This document shows, in pieces, positions 8,021 to 17,601 of a DNA stretch of 35,389 nt (its first letter is position 1; the number at the start of each line of letters is the position of its first letter). A program made the translations under genes and the position numbers. The stretch lies in assembly GCA_003249165.1 (NCBI GenBank), contig QKJV01000479.1, forward strand, positions 1 through 35,389, read 5' to 3'. The stretch comes from Desulfobulbaceae bacterium. GTDB lineage: Bacteria; Desulfobacterota; Desulfobulbia; Desulfobulbales; SURF-16. The notes under the pieces are model-generated. The model was given only the letters and a program-made list of their open reading frames with translations. It was not told the origin of the DNA and did not search any database.

Positions 8021-11000
8021 TCATATCGGCAGAATGTGTACCTCCAGCTTTACTTCGTGCAGACCGTACAAGAAAAGCCCTTTTCTGCCATCAATAGCCA
8101 CCGGGTCTCCCAACCGGATGACTCTTCCTCCGATTACACAACGTTCCTCAGCCTCATAGACCTGCAGAGCATGACAACCGACAACGCAGGTCTTCTCCAG
8201 ACGCAGGGCAACTACCGAAGCATGTGATGTCTGACCGCCCCGTGCAGTCAACAGCCCATCTGCCTGAGCTATTTCCTTGACATCTTCCGGCACAGTATCC
8301 TGTCGGATAAGGATGAGAGGCATATCGGGATTTTTCTCCCGTAAATCAATTATGTTTTTTTCATTGAAAACTGCCAGTCCGGCAAGTGCACTACCGCTTA
8401 CTCCAATTCCTTTTCCCAGAATGTATTCCGAAAGCTGATCCTCATTTTTGAAAACATAGAAACGTTCCTTTTTCTTGATGGTTATCATGTCCCGTGTCTG
8501 CAGGATATACAGGTCAGAAGATTTGGGGCCCTCAAAGGTGAATTCTATTTCCTGTGGATTCCAGTCTTTCTCATAGACAAGGTTTCTGGCTATCGAAAGG
8601 AGCTCCTTGTATACTTCCGGAGATTTTTTTTCCAAAGAAAAGTCGATTGGCCTGCCGTCAATTTCCGCCTGCTCGACGGAAATGGGGAAGGTTTTGACGA
8701 GACCGCTGACAATATCCTCGCCCTGATCTCCTGGAGCGTAATCTCCCCAGAGGGCAACTCGACGGACCTTGCGATACGGGTGGGCAGTAAAGACAACTCC
8801 ACTGCCACTTTCTGGTCCAAGATTTCCAAATACCATGGCCTGAACAATCGCTGCTGTTCCCCAGGCATGGGAAATGCCCATCAAGCTTCTATACCCCTTT
8901 GTTTTGGGCGCGTTCCACGAGCCAAGAACCATTTCTATGGCACCGATCAATTGCAGCCATGGATCGTCAGGGATGCCGATGCCGAGATTCCTTATTTTTT
9001 TCTGGTAGCTGAGCGCCAATTCTTTCATCTGGGCCGGACTAAACTGACTTTTTACCTTCACGCCATGTTTTGCCTTTGCCTCATTCATCAGTGCCTGGAA
9101 TGTCTCCCGAGGCACGCCCATAGTCATTCCCCAGGATTGGAGAAACCGCCGGAAGTTGTCCCAAGCCAGGTATTCCTTCCCTGGAATTTCAGCAACCGCT
9201 TCAACGATTTCGTTGTTTAAGCCTACGTTATGAATTGTGGCCATCATGCCAGGCATAGAGATGGATGCTCCGCTGCGGACAGAAACCAGCAGAGGGTTAT
9301 CCGGATCTCCGTAACGACCGCCGGCTCTTTCCTCAACCCGATTTAAAGCATACCGAATCTGCTTCATAAACTCATTGCGGGCCATATAGAAACTGTTAAC
9401 GACAGACCAGCAGCGGAAAATTTCCGTGGTGATAATGAAGCCTGGCGGGACAGGTTTGTTATCAGAGGCGAGGAGGCAGAGGTTAAAGCCTTTGTTGCCA
9501 AGCAGAATAAGGTTTTTTGCATGTGCGCTTTTTCTGTTGAACTCGTGAATGGCTTTATCTGGATTATAAGTCATCAGCAGGTCAAGCTGTTTTTCGTCAA
9601 GGAGTTCGCGCTGTCGCTCAAGCACCTGATAAATTCGTGTAATGAAATTATCTAGATGCTGCAGCCCGAATGTTTCGGATATAAGGTCTCGCATGAAGGC
9701 TTCGGACAGCCGATGGATTGACTCCTTCAGACATTGACCGTTTTTGTCGTTTTCATCCTCTTCCCACAGGTTACGGTATTTTGCCAGGAGATTGCCGGAG
9801 CCGATTTGAGGAATGATAATGGACAGATTGTTTTGATGGATGTTGGTGTAATAGGCGTAAATTACGTCTTTCACTCCTTCGGAAAGCCCGCGGAATATGT
9901 CGATGTACTGGGTATATGAAAAACGCTTGATGCCCAGTGAATTGGAAAGCAGGGCCAGATAGGTTTCCAACCGGCGGCTGGTTATTCCGTCGATTTTCAA
10001 GGCGCGAAGATACAGGCGAAGATATTTGATTATCCTGATAAATGTTGCACGGGTGATAAAAGATAGATTCAGCGATGAGGGAAGCCTTTCCAGATAAATA
10101 TTGGCCAGATTTTCCAGTCGAAATGTCAGCCCCAGAGCATCAAACTTTCTTTCACTGTAACGTCCGTAAACAGAAGGAATATCAACAGCAATATGTCTTT
10201 TATAATAGATATCTTCTTTTGCATCGAAAACAGTACTGCTCAGGATAATTGCTTTTAACTGTTCCAGATGATCGAGCAATGCAGTCAGACATTGTACTGT
10301 ATCGCAGATTTCAAGATCGGCGAGCAGTTGCTCCATCTCCGGAAAGCCACTTCCCGCCGCCTGTTCGAGTTGCCGCCGTAATTCCTGGAAACCCAGATTG
10401 TATTTCAGGTCAAGCAATCTGTACATCTGCACCAGTAGTTCGAAACGTCTGACCTCGTGCGGACTGATATCTGTCTGAGAGGCGAGAAAAGCACTGATTT
10501 TCCCTTCATCCCATTTGAGCAGGTCACTTTCTTTTTCGAACTGTTCAAACTTTTTCAGCCTTTTTGTAAGGATATGCTGTTCGTCAATAAAGGGCCCAGA
10601 AGTCTGAATCTGGCTGAGGACTTCGTCAGGAAGAAAGTCCTTGAGAACGCTTTTATCGAGTGTCCGCCAGAACCGGAGAATTGCTTTGATAAAGTCGACA
10701 ATGAGGTTTGAGCTTTCGACGTGACTTTGTTTCCGCAGGAAATGAATGAGCAGGTCTTTGCGCTTATGTATTTCATCAAGCTCGGTAGAGACATCACGTA
10801 AATTCCCCTCTGCCCCGATTTCGTTAAAAAAGACTGGCATGAGCTTGGTGAATTGCTTGACCAGATTATAAACCGGAGCAACAGGGTGATTGAGAAGTCT
10901 ACTGATGTCTCGTTGGAAAAGATCCGTATCCTTGACGCAGGTGCCGGAAAGTTTGAGATTGATGATGAGAGCTGAAAAAAGGGTGGAACACCATTTCGGT

Positions 11001-12289
11001 TCCTGCATGATCAGATTCAGCCAGACACGTATGTTGGCCAGATGCGCTGGATTGGTTATCGGTTGCCAGTCTTGGTCCACCCCGGTGACATTCGCATACT
11101 GAAAACCGAAGCGCACCGTCTCCCAGAGAAAAGTTTCCACCAGTCGGCTGTTTTCCCTGTTAAATACCTCAGTCCCAAGAACCTGAATACACTGCAGCGA
11201 CGTGTGGGGATATCGGCGGACGTTTTCTTTCAGAAGGTGAAGAGTTGTTAGGAGAAAAGACTCTATCTCCTCGAATGTCTGTTTGCGTATGAGGACAATC
11301 AGGCTTCGGTTTATTTCCCGCAGGCTTTCCTCGTGGATAAGATAGAGTCCGGAGGTCCGCATGATCCGGAAAAGAAAAATCAGTTTCCTATTTTCTGAAA
11401 ATCTATCGTCTTCTGTTTTGTTATCTTTACTCTGTTGTTCGGCAAGCTTTTCCGGAATCTCCCTGTAAAGTCGGACTATATCCATATGGGAGGGCAAATC
11501 AAGGAGAGTTCGAAGATTTCGCAGGTCATTGCTGGCTTCAATTGCCTGTAACGAGTTAAGATGCTCTTTTATCTGGTCATGGGAAATCGCGTTGAATAGC
11601 TTGCCGGCATGCCAGTGGTTGCACATATCGGAGCATTCAGCAAGAAACCAAGGGAGAGGATCCTCGACTTCGAGCCAGTAGTTGTAATTGAGCTCCAGAA
11701 TTTTTTTCATCAGATGCGCTGCCGGTTGCAGATTGAAAGAGACCTGCTCCTTCTCACGATATTCGACAAGCAAAAGGAGGATCTTTTTCATTGGATGGTG
11801 CCCTTGGACAACGAGCATGATGATGTGATTTTCCAGAGAATACAGCTTGTCAAAGAGGTTGCTCAACGCGTTTTCGTAATGCTGCAGATCCGTTTTTGCA
11901 CTGTTAATGAGTCGTTCGACATAGGCAAGCATGGATTCGATACAGAGATTGAGCAGTGTTTTGTTCTTTCTGGTTTCATCAATTGCCTGCAGAAAAATTT
12001 CGCAGAAAATACGAAAAGCGGCAGGTCCTTGTTCGGTACGGCAAAAGAGATCTACATTTTTCAATACAAAAGTGCGCAGTTTAGGGATGATGAGATTCCA
12101 GTTACGATATGGATGATGAATTTCATATAGTAAATCATATAAGTTGTTGTGGATCCCTTTATACTCCTTGATGAGATCAAGGAGTATGAGTTTTTCGGGA
12201 TCAATCGTCACATGAGTGACTGCCGTTTCCTGAAGATTGGCCTTTAATGCACTTGATGTTTCACAAAGGCTTGTTTCTTTTTGGCTCAT
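8021..12289 (-). CDS. Giant PPDK-like phosphotransferase (ATP-grasp + phospho-His domain) with large helical N-terminus
   Basis: A 1422-aa protein. Residues 925-1270 match the nucleotide-binding half of pyruvate phosphate dikinase: LLGNKGFNL, SVRSGASISMPGMM, MVFGNLGPESGSGVVFTAHP, GDQGEDIVSG. Residues 1295-1375 match the swivelling phospho-histidine domain, with GGQTSHASVVA placing the predicted phospho-histidine at His1356. The PEP/pyruvate TIM barrel that normally follows is absent; the protein ends about 65 residues after the His motif. Residues 1-920 are leucine- and charge-rich, probably helical, and not recognised. The protein could therefore phosphorylate an acceptor other than pyruvate, as rifampin phosphotransferase and glucan dikinases do with related modules (inference). 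It sits between gapA and a PilB-type ATPase. No strong SD precedes the ATG. Confidence 0.88.
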   Translation of the reverse strand: MSQKETSLCETSSALKANLQETAVTHVTIDPEKLILLDLIKEYKGIHNNLYDLLYEIHHPYRNWNLIIPKLRTFVLKNVDLFCRTEQGPAAFRIFCEIFLQAIDETRKNKTLLNLCIESMLAYVERLINSAKTDLQHYENALSNLFDKLYSLENHIIMLVVQGHHPMKKILLLLVEYREKEQVSFNLQPAAHLMKKILELNYNYWLEVEDPLPWFLAECSDMCNHWHAGKLFNAISHDQIKEHLNSLQAIEASNDLRNLRTLLDLPSHMDIVRLYREIPEKLAEQQSKDNKTEDDRFSENRKLIFLFRIMRTSGLYLIHEESLREINRSLIVLIRKQTFEEIESFLLTTLHLLKENVRRYPHTSLQCIQVLGTEVFNRENSRLVETFLWETVRFGFQYANVTGVDQDWQPITNPAHLANIRVWLNLIMQEPKWCSTLFSALIINLKLSGTCVKDTDLFQRDISRLLNHPVAPVYNLVKQFTKLMPVFFNEIGAEGNLRDVSTELDEIHKRKDLLIHFLRKQSHVESSNLIVDFIKAILRFWRTLDKSVLKDFLPDEVLSQIQTSGPFIDEQHILTKRLKKFEQFEKESDLLKWDEGKISAFLASQTDISPHEVRRFELLVQMYRLLDLKYNLGFQELRRQLEQAAGSGFPEMEQLLADLEICDTVQCLTALLDHLEQLKAIILSSTVFDAKEDIYYKRHIAVDIPSVYGRYSERKFDALGLTFRLENLANIYLERLPSSLNLSFITRATFIRIIKYLRLYLRALKIDGITSRRLETYLALLSNSLGIKRFSYTQYIDIFRGLSEGVKDVIYAYYTNIHQNNLSIIIPQIGSGNLLAKYRNLWEEDENDKNGQCLKESIHRLSEAFMRDLISETFGLQHLDNFITRIYQVLERQRELLDEKQLDLLMTYNPDKAIHEFNRKSAHAKNLILLGNKGFNLCLLASDNKPVPPGFIITTEIFRCWSVVNSFYMARNEFMKQIRYALNRVEERAGGRYGDPDNPLLVSVRSGASISMPGMMATIHNVGLNNEIVEAVAEIPGKEYLAWDNFRRFLQSWGMTMGVPRETFQALMNEAKAKHGVKVKSQFSPAQMKELALSYQKKIRNLGIGIPDDPWLQLIGAIEMVLGSWNAPKTKGYRSLMGISHAWGTAAIVQAMVFGNLGPESGSGVVFTAHPYRKVRRVALWGDYAPGDQGEDIVSGLVKTFPISVEQAEIDGRPIDFSLEKKSPEVYKELLSIARNLVYEKDWNPQEIEFTFEGPKSSDLYILQTRDMITIKKKERFYVFKNEDQLSEYILGKGIGVSGSALAGLAVFNEKNIIDLREKNPDMPLILIRQDTVPEDVKEIAQADGLLTARGGQTSHASVVALRLEKTCVVGCHALQVYEAEERCVIGGRVIRLGDPVAIDGRKGLFLYGLHEVKLEVHILPI

Positions 12290-12360
12290 AGAAGAAATCA
12301 GTGAGTTAAATTAAACCTGCACAAATGATTGCCTGACGTAGAAACATTTTTTCCTCTACT

Positions 12361-12405
12361 CCAGGGCTGTTGTCATGAAAGTTGTCAAAGCGGCAGCAGC
12401 CCTGG
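12361..12405. repeat. 9-bp inverted repeat in the gapA / PPDK-like gap
   Basis: CCAGGGCTG (12361-12369) and CAGCCCTGG (12397-12405) can form a 9-bp stem with a 27-nt loop in RNA from either strand. It lies between the gapA stop and the PPDK-like start. No U-tract follows on the minus strand, so it does not look like an intrinsic terminator. It could be a processing or stability hairpin. Confidence 0.5.
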
Positions 12406-12442
12406 AATATTTCCGCAATCTGCAACGAAAAATTGCTGTGCG

Positions 12443-13447
12443 CTACAGAGGTTTCTGGTTTTCCATGAGAAGGATCAGATCAAGTACTCGATTGGAATAA
12501 CCCCATTCATTATCATACCAACTGAGCACTTTGACCATGTTCCCGATAACTTTGGTTGATATGCTGTCAATTACGGAGGAATGCGGGTTCCCCTGGTAAT
12601 CGATGGAAACCAGAGGTTCTTCCGAGTAACCAAGATAGCGATTGCTGGCCTCTTTCAAAGCTTGATTGACTTCGGTAACAGATGTTTCCTTTTCAACCTC
12701 CATGACAGCGTCTACCAGCGAGACATTCGGGGTTGGAACACGAACTGCCAGGCCGTCAAATTTGCCTTTCAGCTCCGGAATAACCAAAGAAACAGCAGCA
12801 GCAGCTCCTGTTTTAGTTGGAATCATCGACAGCGCCGCGGCCCTCGCCCGTCTTAGGTCATTGTGAGGGAAATCGAGAATCCGCTGGTCATTTGTGTAGG
12901 AATGGACGGTTGTCATCAAGCCTTTTTTGATGCCGAATCGGTCCATAATGACCTTGGCAAAAGGAGCAAGACAGTTAGTGGTACATGATGCGTTGGAGAC
13001 AATATGATGCTGGCTTGCATCATATTCATGTTCGTTGACACCCATGACGATGGTTTTCACATTGCCTTTGGCAGGTGCAGATATGACAATTTTTTTGGCG
13101 CCGGCATCTATATGAGCGCTGGCTTTTTCTCCGTCAGTGAAAAGTCCGGTTGACTCCACCACATAATCGATTCCCATGTCACCCCAGGGAATATCAGCCG
13201 GATTCCTGTGGTTGAAAATGGCAACTTCCTGATCGTCCACGGTAAGACCCTTTGCAGACACCTGGACGTTTTTGTCATAAACTCCCATGATTGAGTCGTA
13301 TTTGAGCAGATGGGCAAGTGTCTCGTGGTTGGTGAGATCATTAATGGCAACCACTTCGATGTCTTTGAATGTAGCATCTTTGCCGATAGCTCTGAATACG
13401 TTTCTGCCGATTCTGCCAAAACCATTAATGCCGATTTTTATAGTCAT
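12443..13447 (-). CDS. gapA: Glyceraldehyde-3-phosphate dehydrogenase, type I
   Basis: Catalyses the reversible oxidation and phosphorylation of glyceraldehyde 3-phosphate to 1,3-bisphosphoglycerate. The Rossmann opening INGFGRIGRNVFRA, AINDLT after strand 2 (Asp consistent with NAD preference), the active-site SNASCTTNCLAPFAKV with nucleophilic Cys, the S-loop region and the C-terminal SWYDNEWGYSNRVLDL are intact. Length 334 aa is standard. A strong GAGGAGA precedes the ATG. It is 17 nt from the upstream TPR-like gene and 153 nt from the downstream PPDK-like gene. The unusual neighbours (glgA upstream, PPDK-like downstream) link it to carbon storage and energy rather than a canonical gap-pgk operon. 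Confidence 0.97.
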   Translation of the reverse strand: MTIKIGINGFGRIGRNVFRAIGKDATFKDIEVVAINDLTNHETLAHLLKYDSIMGVYDKNVQVSAKGLTVDDQEVAIFNHRNPADIPWGDMGIDYVVESTGLFTDGEKASAHIDAGAKKIVISAPAKGNVKTIVMGVNEHEYDASQHHIVSNASCTTNCLAPFAKVIMDRFGIKKGLMTTVHSYTNDQRILDFPHNDLRRARAAALSMIPTKTGAAAAVSLVIPELKGKFDGLAVRVPTPNVSLVDAVMEVEKETSVTEVNQALKEASNRYLGYSEEPLVSIDYQGNPHSSVIDSISTKVIGNMVKVLSWYDNEWGYSNRVLDLILLMENQKPL

Positions 13448-13464
13448 GCCGTCTCCTCAATTAT

Positions 13465-14307
13465 TTACAGTAACTGTGTTAAGGGAATTTTACCCTGTTG
13501 CTTTTCTTGTTTCTTACTCAGTAGCAGCGCCTTTAGTTGACGCGTCCAAAGATCAGCTTCTTTGCATCGCTCATTAACACGCATGGCTTCCTGAAATGCT
13601 CCAAGCGATTTTTCATACCAGTTTCCCTCAAAATAACTCAGCCCTGCAAAGCAATATCCTTTTTCAGGGGCACCGTTAAACATATCTTTAAAAATTTCAT
13701 CGAGTGTTTCTGACCAGAGCTCAACTACCACATTAGGATTTTCAATGAAATATCTGAGCAACAGGAAGTTGTCGGAATACAAGGGAAGGTTGTTTCTCAT
13801 AATAAAACTTGCCCTGCCAAAAAGAATTCCGATATTTTCCAGCTGTTTTGCAGGCTCATGAAAGATTTTTTCCATGAATCGGCGGCATTCCAATCCGCAA
13901 AATTTCCGTATTTCCTGATTCGATCCTTCTTCGGTCCCATTGGTTGGTGGTGCATAATACTCCAAAAGATAAATATTTTCCTTGAGTTTCATGGCCTCAT
14001 GGAAAATAGAGCCGATAATCCAGTCAAGGAGGGGATCATCAACCTTGAAAACGTAACCGCCGTTGCGCCAAAGTAAATGGCAATCATCTTTTAATCGCCA
14101 GAGGCAACCTTTTTTGTTTTCTGTCCCAACCAGTTTTTCAATATCTGCATAAGACACCCTTCCCGTCTCGATATGTTCCCGATAAATCTGAAGGAAAAAT
14201 ATGCTGGAGTGGTAAAATTTTTTAAACATGTCGGTGACAAAATAATCGCGTCGCCGATTGAGCCAGGTGTTTCTGCTGTAATTTTTTTGCTTTTTGCAGC
14301 CAATCAT
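13465..14307 (-). CDS. Unknown protein with C-terminal TPR-like unit
   Basis: A 280-aa, probably cytosolic protein that I do not recognise. The N-terminal half is rich in aromatic and charged residues (e.g. CHLLWRNGGYVFKVDDPLLDWIIG). A central helical region contains a CGLECRRFMEKIFHEP segment. Residues about 225-260 (GYCFAGLSYFEGNWYEKSLGAFQEAMRVN) have the spacing of a tetratricopeptide repeat. The ATG overlaps the glgA stop as ATGA, so it is translationally coupled to glycogen synthase. A role as adaptor or regulator of GlgA or GAPDH is possible but rests only on position. Confidence 0.8.
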   Translation of the reverse strand: MIGCKKQKNYSRNTWLNRRRDYFVTDMFKKFYHSSIFFLQIYREHIETGRVSYADIEKLVGTENKKGCLWRLKDDCHLLWRNGGYVFKVDDPLLDWIIGSIFHEAMKLKENIYLLEYYAPPTNGTEEGSNQEIRKFCGLECRRFMEKIFHEPAKQLENIGILFGRASFIMRNNLPLYSDNFLLLRYFIENPNVVVELWSETLDEIFKDMFNGAPEKGYCFAGLSYFEGNWYEKSLGAFQEAMRVNERCKEADLWTRQLKALLLSKKQEKQQGKIPLTQLL

Positions 14308-15905
14308 GGTTCTCGGCAGAGCTTAAAAGACTCCTGATAAAGCTTCATATATCGTAGCATAATTTTATCCCAGGTGTAGGAATTATAGATAGTTTCTATA
14401 CTTTCCTTCTGGATGGTCCTGAGATGGTCCGCATCAGTCCTGAACAGCTCCAATACATTTTGCATTGTCTCCATCAGCGCAGCTGCACTATGTTCCTTGT
14501 AGACAAAACCCGTTTTGTTATCCTCGACTTTCACCAGTCCTCCGACATGATGTACGATCGGGATATTTCCGAAAAGCTGGGCAATGTAATCAGTCAATCC
14601 ACAGGGTTCATATTGTGAGGGGATGAGAAAAAAGTCCCCGGCGGCATAAAGCTTGTTGGCCAATTTTTCGTCGTAGCCAAGCAGGATGGTTATTCTGCCT
14701 TGATTTTCTTTTATTTCCGTCAGGGTGATCAGTTCTTTTTCTATCTCTTTAGCCCCTGAACCGAGAATAACTACCTGAAAGCCATCATCTGTCGGCAACA
14801 GGCTTTTAAGAGCATCGACAAGTTTGTCTACCCCTTTTTGGGCGGTAAGACGACCTATCAGTGTGAAAAGCGGGAGATCGGGTCTGTCGTCCAGTGTTCC
14901 GTTTATCCGTATATGACCAAGCTGCTTTGCACGAATGAGGCTGGTCAGCTCCTGGCGGCAGACTTTTTTCCCCTCCAGATCCCCTGATATTGGAGAAAAG
15001 GGTGCGGCAATTCCCAGGATATCAGCCTTTTCAGGGTTGAAATCTTCCGGGTTTATCCCATTTGTTACTCCCTGCAGTGTCACCCCTCTGCCGGCCAAGG
15101 TATGGCCAAGCCAACCGGTGAGTTCGTCATCAGCGGTTTCCCTCAATTCCCGCGCATAGTTTTCACTAACTGTATTCATAATTGCATATGGGGCGGAGGC
15201 AAGAAACGGGTCAAAACAACCGTTAAGCTGATTTTTGCCGATGGTGGCGGATGGCAGCCGTGTTATGGCTTTGGCAAAAGGAAGATCATCCACTTCCTGA
15301 TGATAACCGAGGCCGGCATTGTGAATGGTCACAACCATTCCGGTTTTTCTGAAAAAATGACGAATGCCATCGATCTCTCTGGCCATAACCGGTAACAGGG
15401 CGGCATGCCCGTCCTGGCAATGGATAATATCCGGCCGTTTCCCGCTGTACAGCATGAAATTAAGTGCTGATTTCTGAAGAAGGACATTCATGGCAAAATA
15501 ATCGTAATGCCCGCTGCCGCTGACATGAAGGGGATTTTCCGTTTCATCTTCGGCCGTGTAAGTGTAAACGGCTCTTTTTTCACTGTAACGTCCTGCATCT
15601 ACCAAATAAATAGTCAGGTTTTTTTTGTCCTTCCTCTCTTTCCGTTCCCATATGAGGACATCTTCCCGCCGTTCAACACCGACATAGTTCATGTCCACCT
15701 GAAACGAATAATGCTCCTTAAATCCAGACGATTGTGGATCGATGAAGCCATACATGGGCAGTATTACGGAAACTTTGGCTTTTTTTGCCAGGGCTTCGGC
15801 AAGCTGGCGGCAAACGTCTTTGACTCCACCAGCACCGGCCAAACCATCATATTCCCTGGTGATAATCCATATGTCCTTAATTTTTTCCTGTTTTTTTTCG
15901 CTCAT
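14304..15905 (-). CDS. glgA: Glycogen/starch synthase (GT5 family)
   Basis: Transfers glucose from a nucleotide sugar to the growing alpha-1,4-glucan. The GT5 N-terminal nucleotide-sugar motif appears as GAGGVKDV instead of the usual K-T/V-G-G-L, so the conserved Lys is replaced. [29 protein letters not shown], the GRLTAQKG loop and the C-terminal PSQYEPCGL catalytic signature are present. I choose the internal ATG (MSEKKQEK) because it overlaps the aroC stop as ATGA and has GGAG/GGAAG just upstream; the longer ORF begins at 15938 inside aroC. This gives 533 aa, somewhat longer than E. coli GlgA (477). No glgB, glgC or glgP gene is nearby. Donor preference (ADP- or UDP-glucose) is uncertain. 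Confidence 0.88.
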   Translation of the reverse strand: MSEKKQEKIKDIWIITREYDGLAGAGGVKDVCRQLAEALAKKAKVSVILPMYGFIDPQSSGFKEHYSFQVDMNYVGVERREDVLIWERKERKDKKNLTIYLVDAGRYSEKRAVYTYTAEDETENPLHVSGSGHYDYFAMNVLLQKSALNFMLYSGKRPDIIHCQDGHAALLPVMAREIDGIRHFFRKTGMVVTIHNAGLGYHQEVDDLPFAKAITRLPSATIGKNQLNGCFDPFLASAPYAIMNTVSENYARELRETADDELTGWLGHTLAGRGVTLQGVTNGINPEDFNPEKADILGIAAPFSPISGDLEGKKVCRQELTSLIRAKQLGHIRINGTLDDRPDLPLFTLIGRLTAQKGVDKLVDALKSLLPTDDGFQVVILGSGAKEIEKELITLTEIKENQGRITILLGYDEKLANKLYAAGDFFLIPSQYEPCGLTDYIAQLFGNIPIVHHVGGLVKVEDNKTGFVYKEHSAAALMETMQNVLELFRTDADHLRTIQKESIETIYNSYTWDKIMLRYMKLYQESFKLCREP

Positions 15906-16987
15906 ATTTCTTCCATCTCCAGTGACTCGGGTGTCCATTCAATCGTTTGCTGGCGCAAAAGGTGGTCTGCTAAAGTCAGACAGACCATGGCCTCACAAAC
16001 GGGGATTATTCTGGGAATTGCAGAAATATCATGTCTCCCGCCAATTTGAATTTCTACGGATTCGTAGTCGAGGTTGACTGTATTTTGTGGTTTGGCAATT
16101 GAGGGAATGGGTTTTACCGCAACCCGCGCGATAATCGGTTCACCATTTGAAATCCCGGCCAGAATTCCTCCAGCGTTATTGGAACTGAAGCCTTCGGGGG
16201 TCAATGCATCATTATTTTCGGAGCCTGTCATGCGGGCAGCCATGAAGCCTGATCCGATTTCAACCCCTTTGACCGCCCCAATCGACATTAATGCCCCAGC
16301 CAGATCGGCATCTAGTTTATTGAAAACCGGTTCTCCTAATCCAGCCGGGCAGCCTGAGGCGATTATTCCGACGATGCCTCCCAGTGAGTCTCCTTCTCTC
16401 CTGACTGTCTCGACCCTTTCTTCCATCCGGGCGGCCGCTTCGTTATCCGGGCAGAAAAGGCGATTTTCGTTGATTGCGTCTAGATCAAAATCAGCGGCAT
16501 CTATTCCGCCAAGAGAAAGTGTATAGGCAAACACCTCGATTTCATGAAAAGATAACAGTCTTCTCGCGACTGCCCCGGCTGCAACCCGGGCTGCAGTTTC
16601 TCTGGCCGAGGCACGTCCTCCTCCACGATGGTCGCGGATGCCGTATTTCATCAGGTAGGGGTAGTCGCCATGTCCGGGGCGAAAAATGTTTTTGAGATGA
16701 TCATAAGATTTACTGTGGGCATCCTTGTTATAGATAATCAGCGTCAGCGGTGTACCGGTCGTTCTTCCTTCAAAGATTCCCGAAAGAATTTCAACTCTGT
16801 CGGGTTCCTTACGAGGGCTCGTTGCACCACCTGTTCCAGGGCGTCTCCGATCAAGATCCGCCTGGATATGCTCTACGGAAAGCGGAATTCCAGGAGGGCA
16901 TCCATCTATCGTCGCGCCAATAGCTGTCCCGTGAGACTCTCCCCATGTTGTAACCCGGAAAATTTGCCCAAAAGTGTTTCCTGCCAT
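15902..16987 (-). CDS. aroC: Chorismate synthase
   Basis: Catalyses the last step of the shikimate pathway, the elimination of phosphate from EPSP to give chorismate, using reduced FMN. All three family signatures are visible: the N-terminal GESHG.AIGA.IDG.P.G, the [31 protein letters not shown] block, and the C-terminal [17 protein letters not shown]. Length is 361 aa. GAGGTG precedes the ATG. It lies 47 nt downstream of aroK and overlaps glgA by 4 nt. This is the standard aro pairing followed by an unusual move into glycogen metabolism. Confidence 0.97.
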   Translation of the reverse strand: MAGNTFGQIFRVTTWGESHGTAIGATIDGCPPGIPLSVEHIQADLDRRRPGTGGATSPRKEPDRVEILSGIFEGRTTGTPLTLIIYNKDAHSKSYDHLKNIFRPGHGDYPYLMKYGIRDHRGGGRASARETAARVAAGAVARRLLSFHEIEVFAYTLSLGGIDAADFDLDAINENRLFCPDNEAAARMEERVETVRREGDSLGGIVGIIASGCPAGLGEPVFNKLDADLAGALMSIGAVKGVEIGSGFMAARMTGSENNDALTPEGFSSNNAGGILAGISNGEPIIARVAVKPIPSIAKPQNTVNLDYESVEIQIGGRHDISAIPRIIPVCEAMVCLTLADHLLRQQTIEWTPESLEMEEI

Positions 16988-17034
16988 ATTTCACCTCATC
17001 CGGACCAGCCGGTAAATTTTTTATCAATTAGATA

Positions 17035-17595
17035 TTATTTGTCAGGTTGTATTTTGTTTTCATTGTCCGCTGACCAAAGATTCAGAATTTCTTCAATTAT
17101 CTGTTCGATGGGTTTTTCCGTATTGACCGCATGATGTGCCCCTTTCCGGTATAGCGGGTCCCTTTCAGCCAGCACAGTAGCTATTTCTTTTATCATGTCA
17201 CTGTTCTCTGTGAGGGCGGGACGCTGACTGGCAGAGAGTGAATCAGCAGACAAACGTTTGCTGATGGTATGGATATCTGCCTGCAGCCAGATTATGAGCG
17301 ACGTTTTCATCAGATCAGCCCAGACTTCTTTATGCATTATTGCCCCCCCACCAGGCGCAATAACAAGATTTTCCCGTTTCACAAGAGATGAGAGATAATT
17401 ACGTTCAAGTGTTCGAAAAAAAGCCCATCCTTTCTTGGCTACTATTTCATTTATGCTGCTCCCCTGTTGTTTTTCAATTTCCAGATCAGTATCAATAAAT
17501 GAAAAAAGCAGTCGATCGGCAAGAATTCGTCCAAGTGAAGTTTTGCCGGTAGCCCGATAGCCTGTCAGGACTATTTTTGTATTTTTTCTTTTCAT
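17035..17595 (-). CDS. aroK: Shikimate kinase
   Basis: Phosphorylates shikimate at the 3-OH using ATP. The P-loop GYRATGKTS (residues 12-20), the shikimate-binding DTDLEIE and FRTLE regions, APGGGAIM and a lid segment with SQRPAL followed by AERDPLYR are present. Length 186 aa is slightly long, with a charged C-terminal tail (SADNENKIQPDK). There is no SD sequence and the only N-terminal Met is the first, while a consensus promoter lies so close that the transcript may start at the ATG itself. It is the first gene of the eight-gene minus-strand run and diverges from the peroxiredoxin gene. Confidence 0.94.
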   Translation of the reverse strand: MKRKNTKIVLTGYRATGKTSLGRILADRLLFSFIDTDLEIEKQQGSSINEIVAKKGWAFFRTLERNYLSSLVKRENLVIAPGGGAIMHKEVWADLMKTSLIIWLQADIHTISKRLSADSLSASQRPALTENSDMIKEIATVLAERDPLYRKGAHHAVNTEKPIEQIIEEILNLWSADNENKIQPDK

Positions 17596-17601
17596 ACAGA
17601 T

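Noticed and set aside
11609-12130. Plus-strand ORF of 173 aa opposite the N-terminus of the PPDK-like gene
   Set aside because: The giant ORF is continuous and joined to recognisable domains; the antisense frame looks like a shadow.
15507-16049. Plus-strand ORF of 180 aa opposite glgA/aroC
   Set aside because: It is an antisense shadow of two confidently identified genes and has no family motifs.
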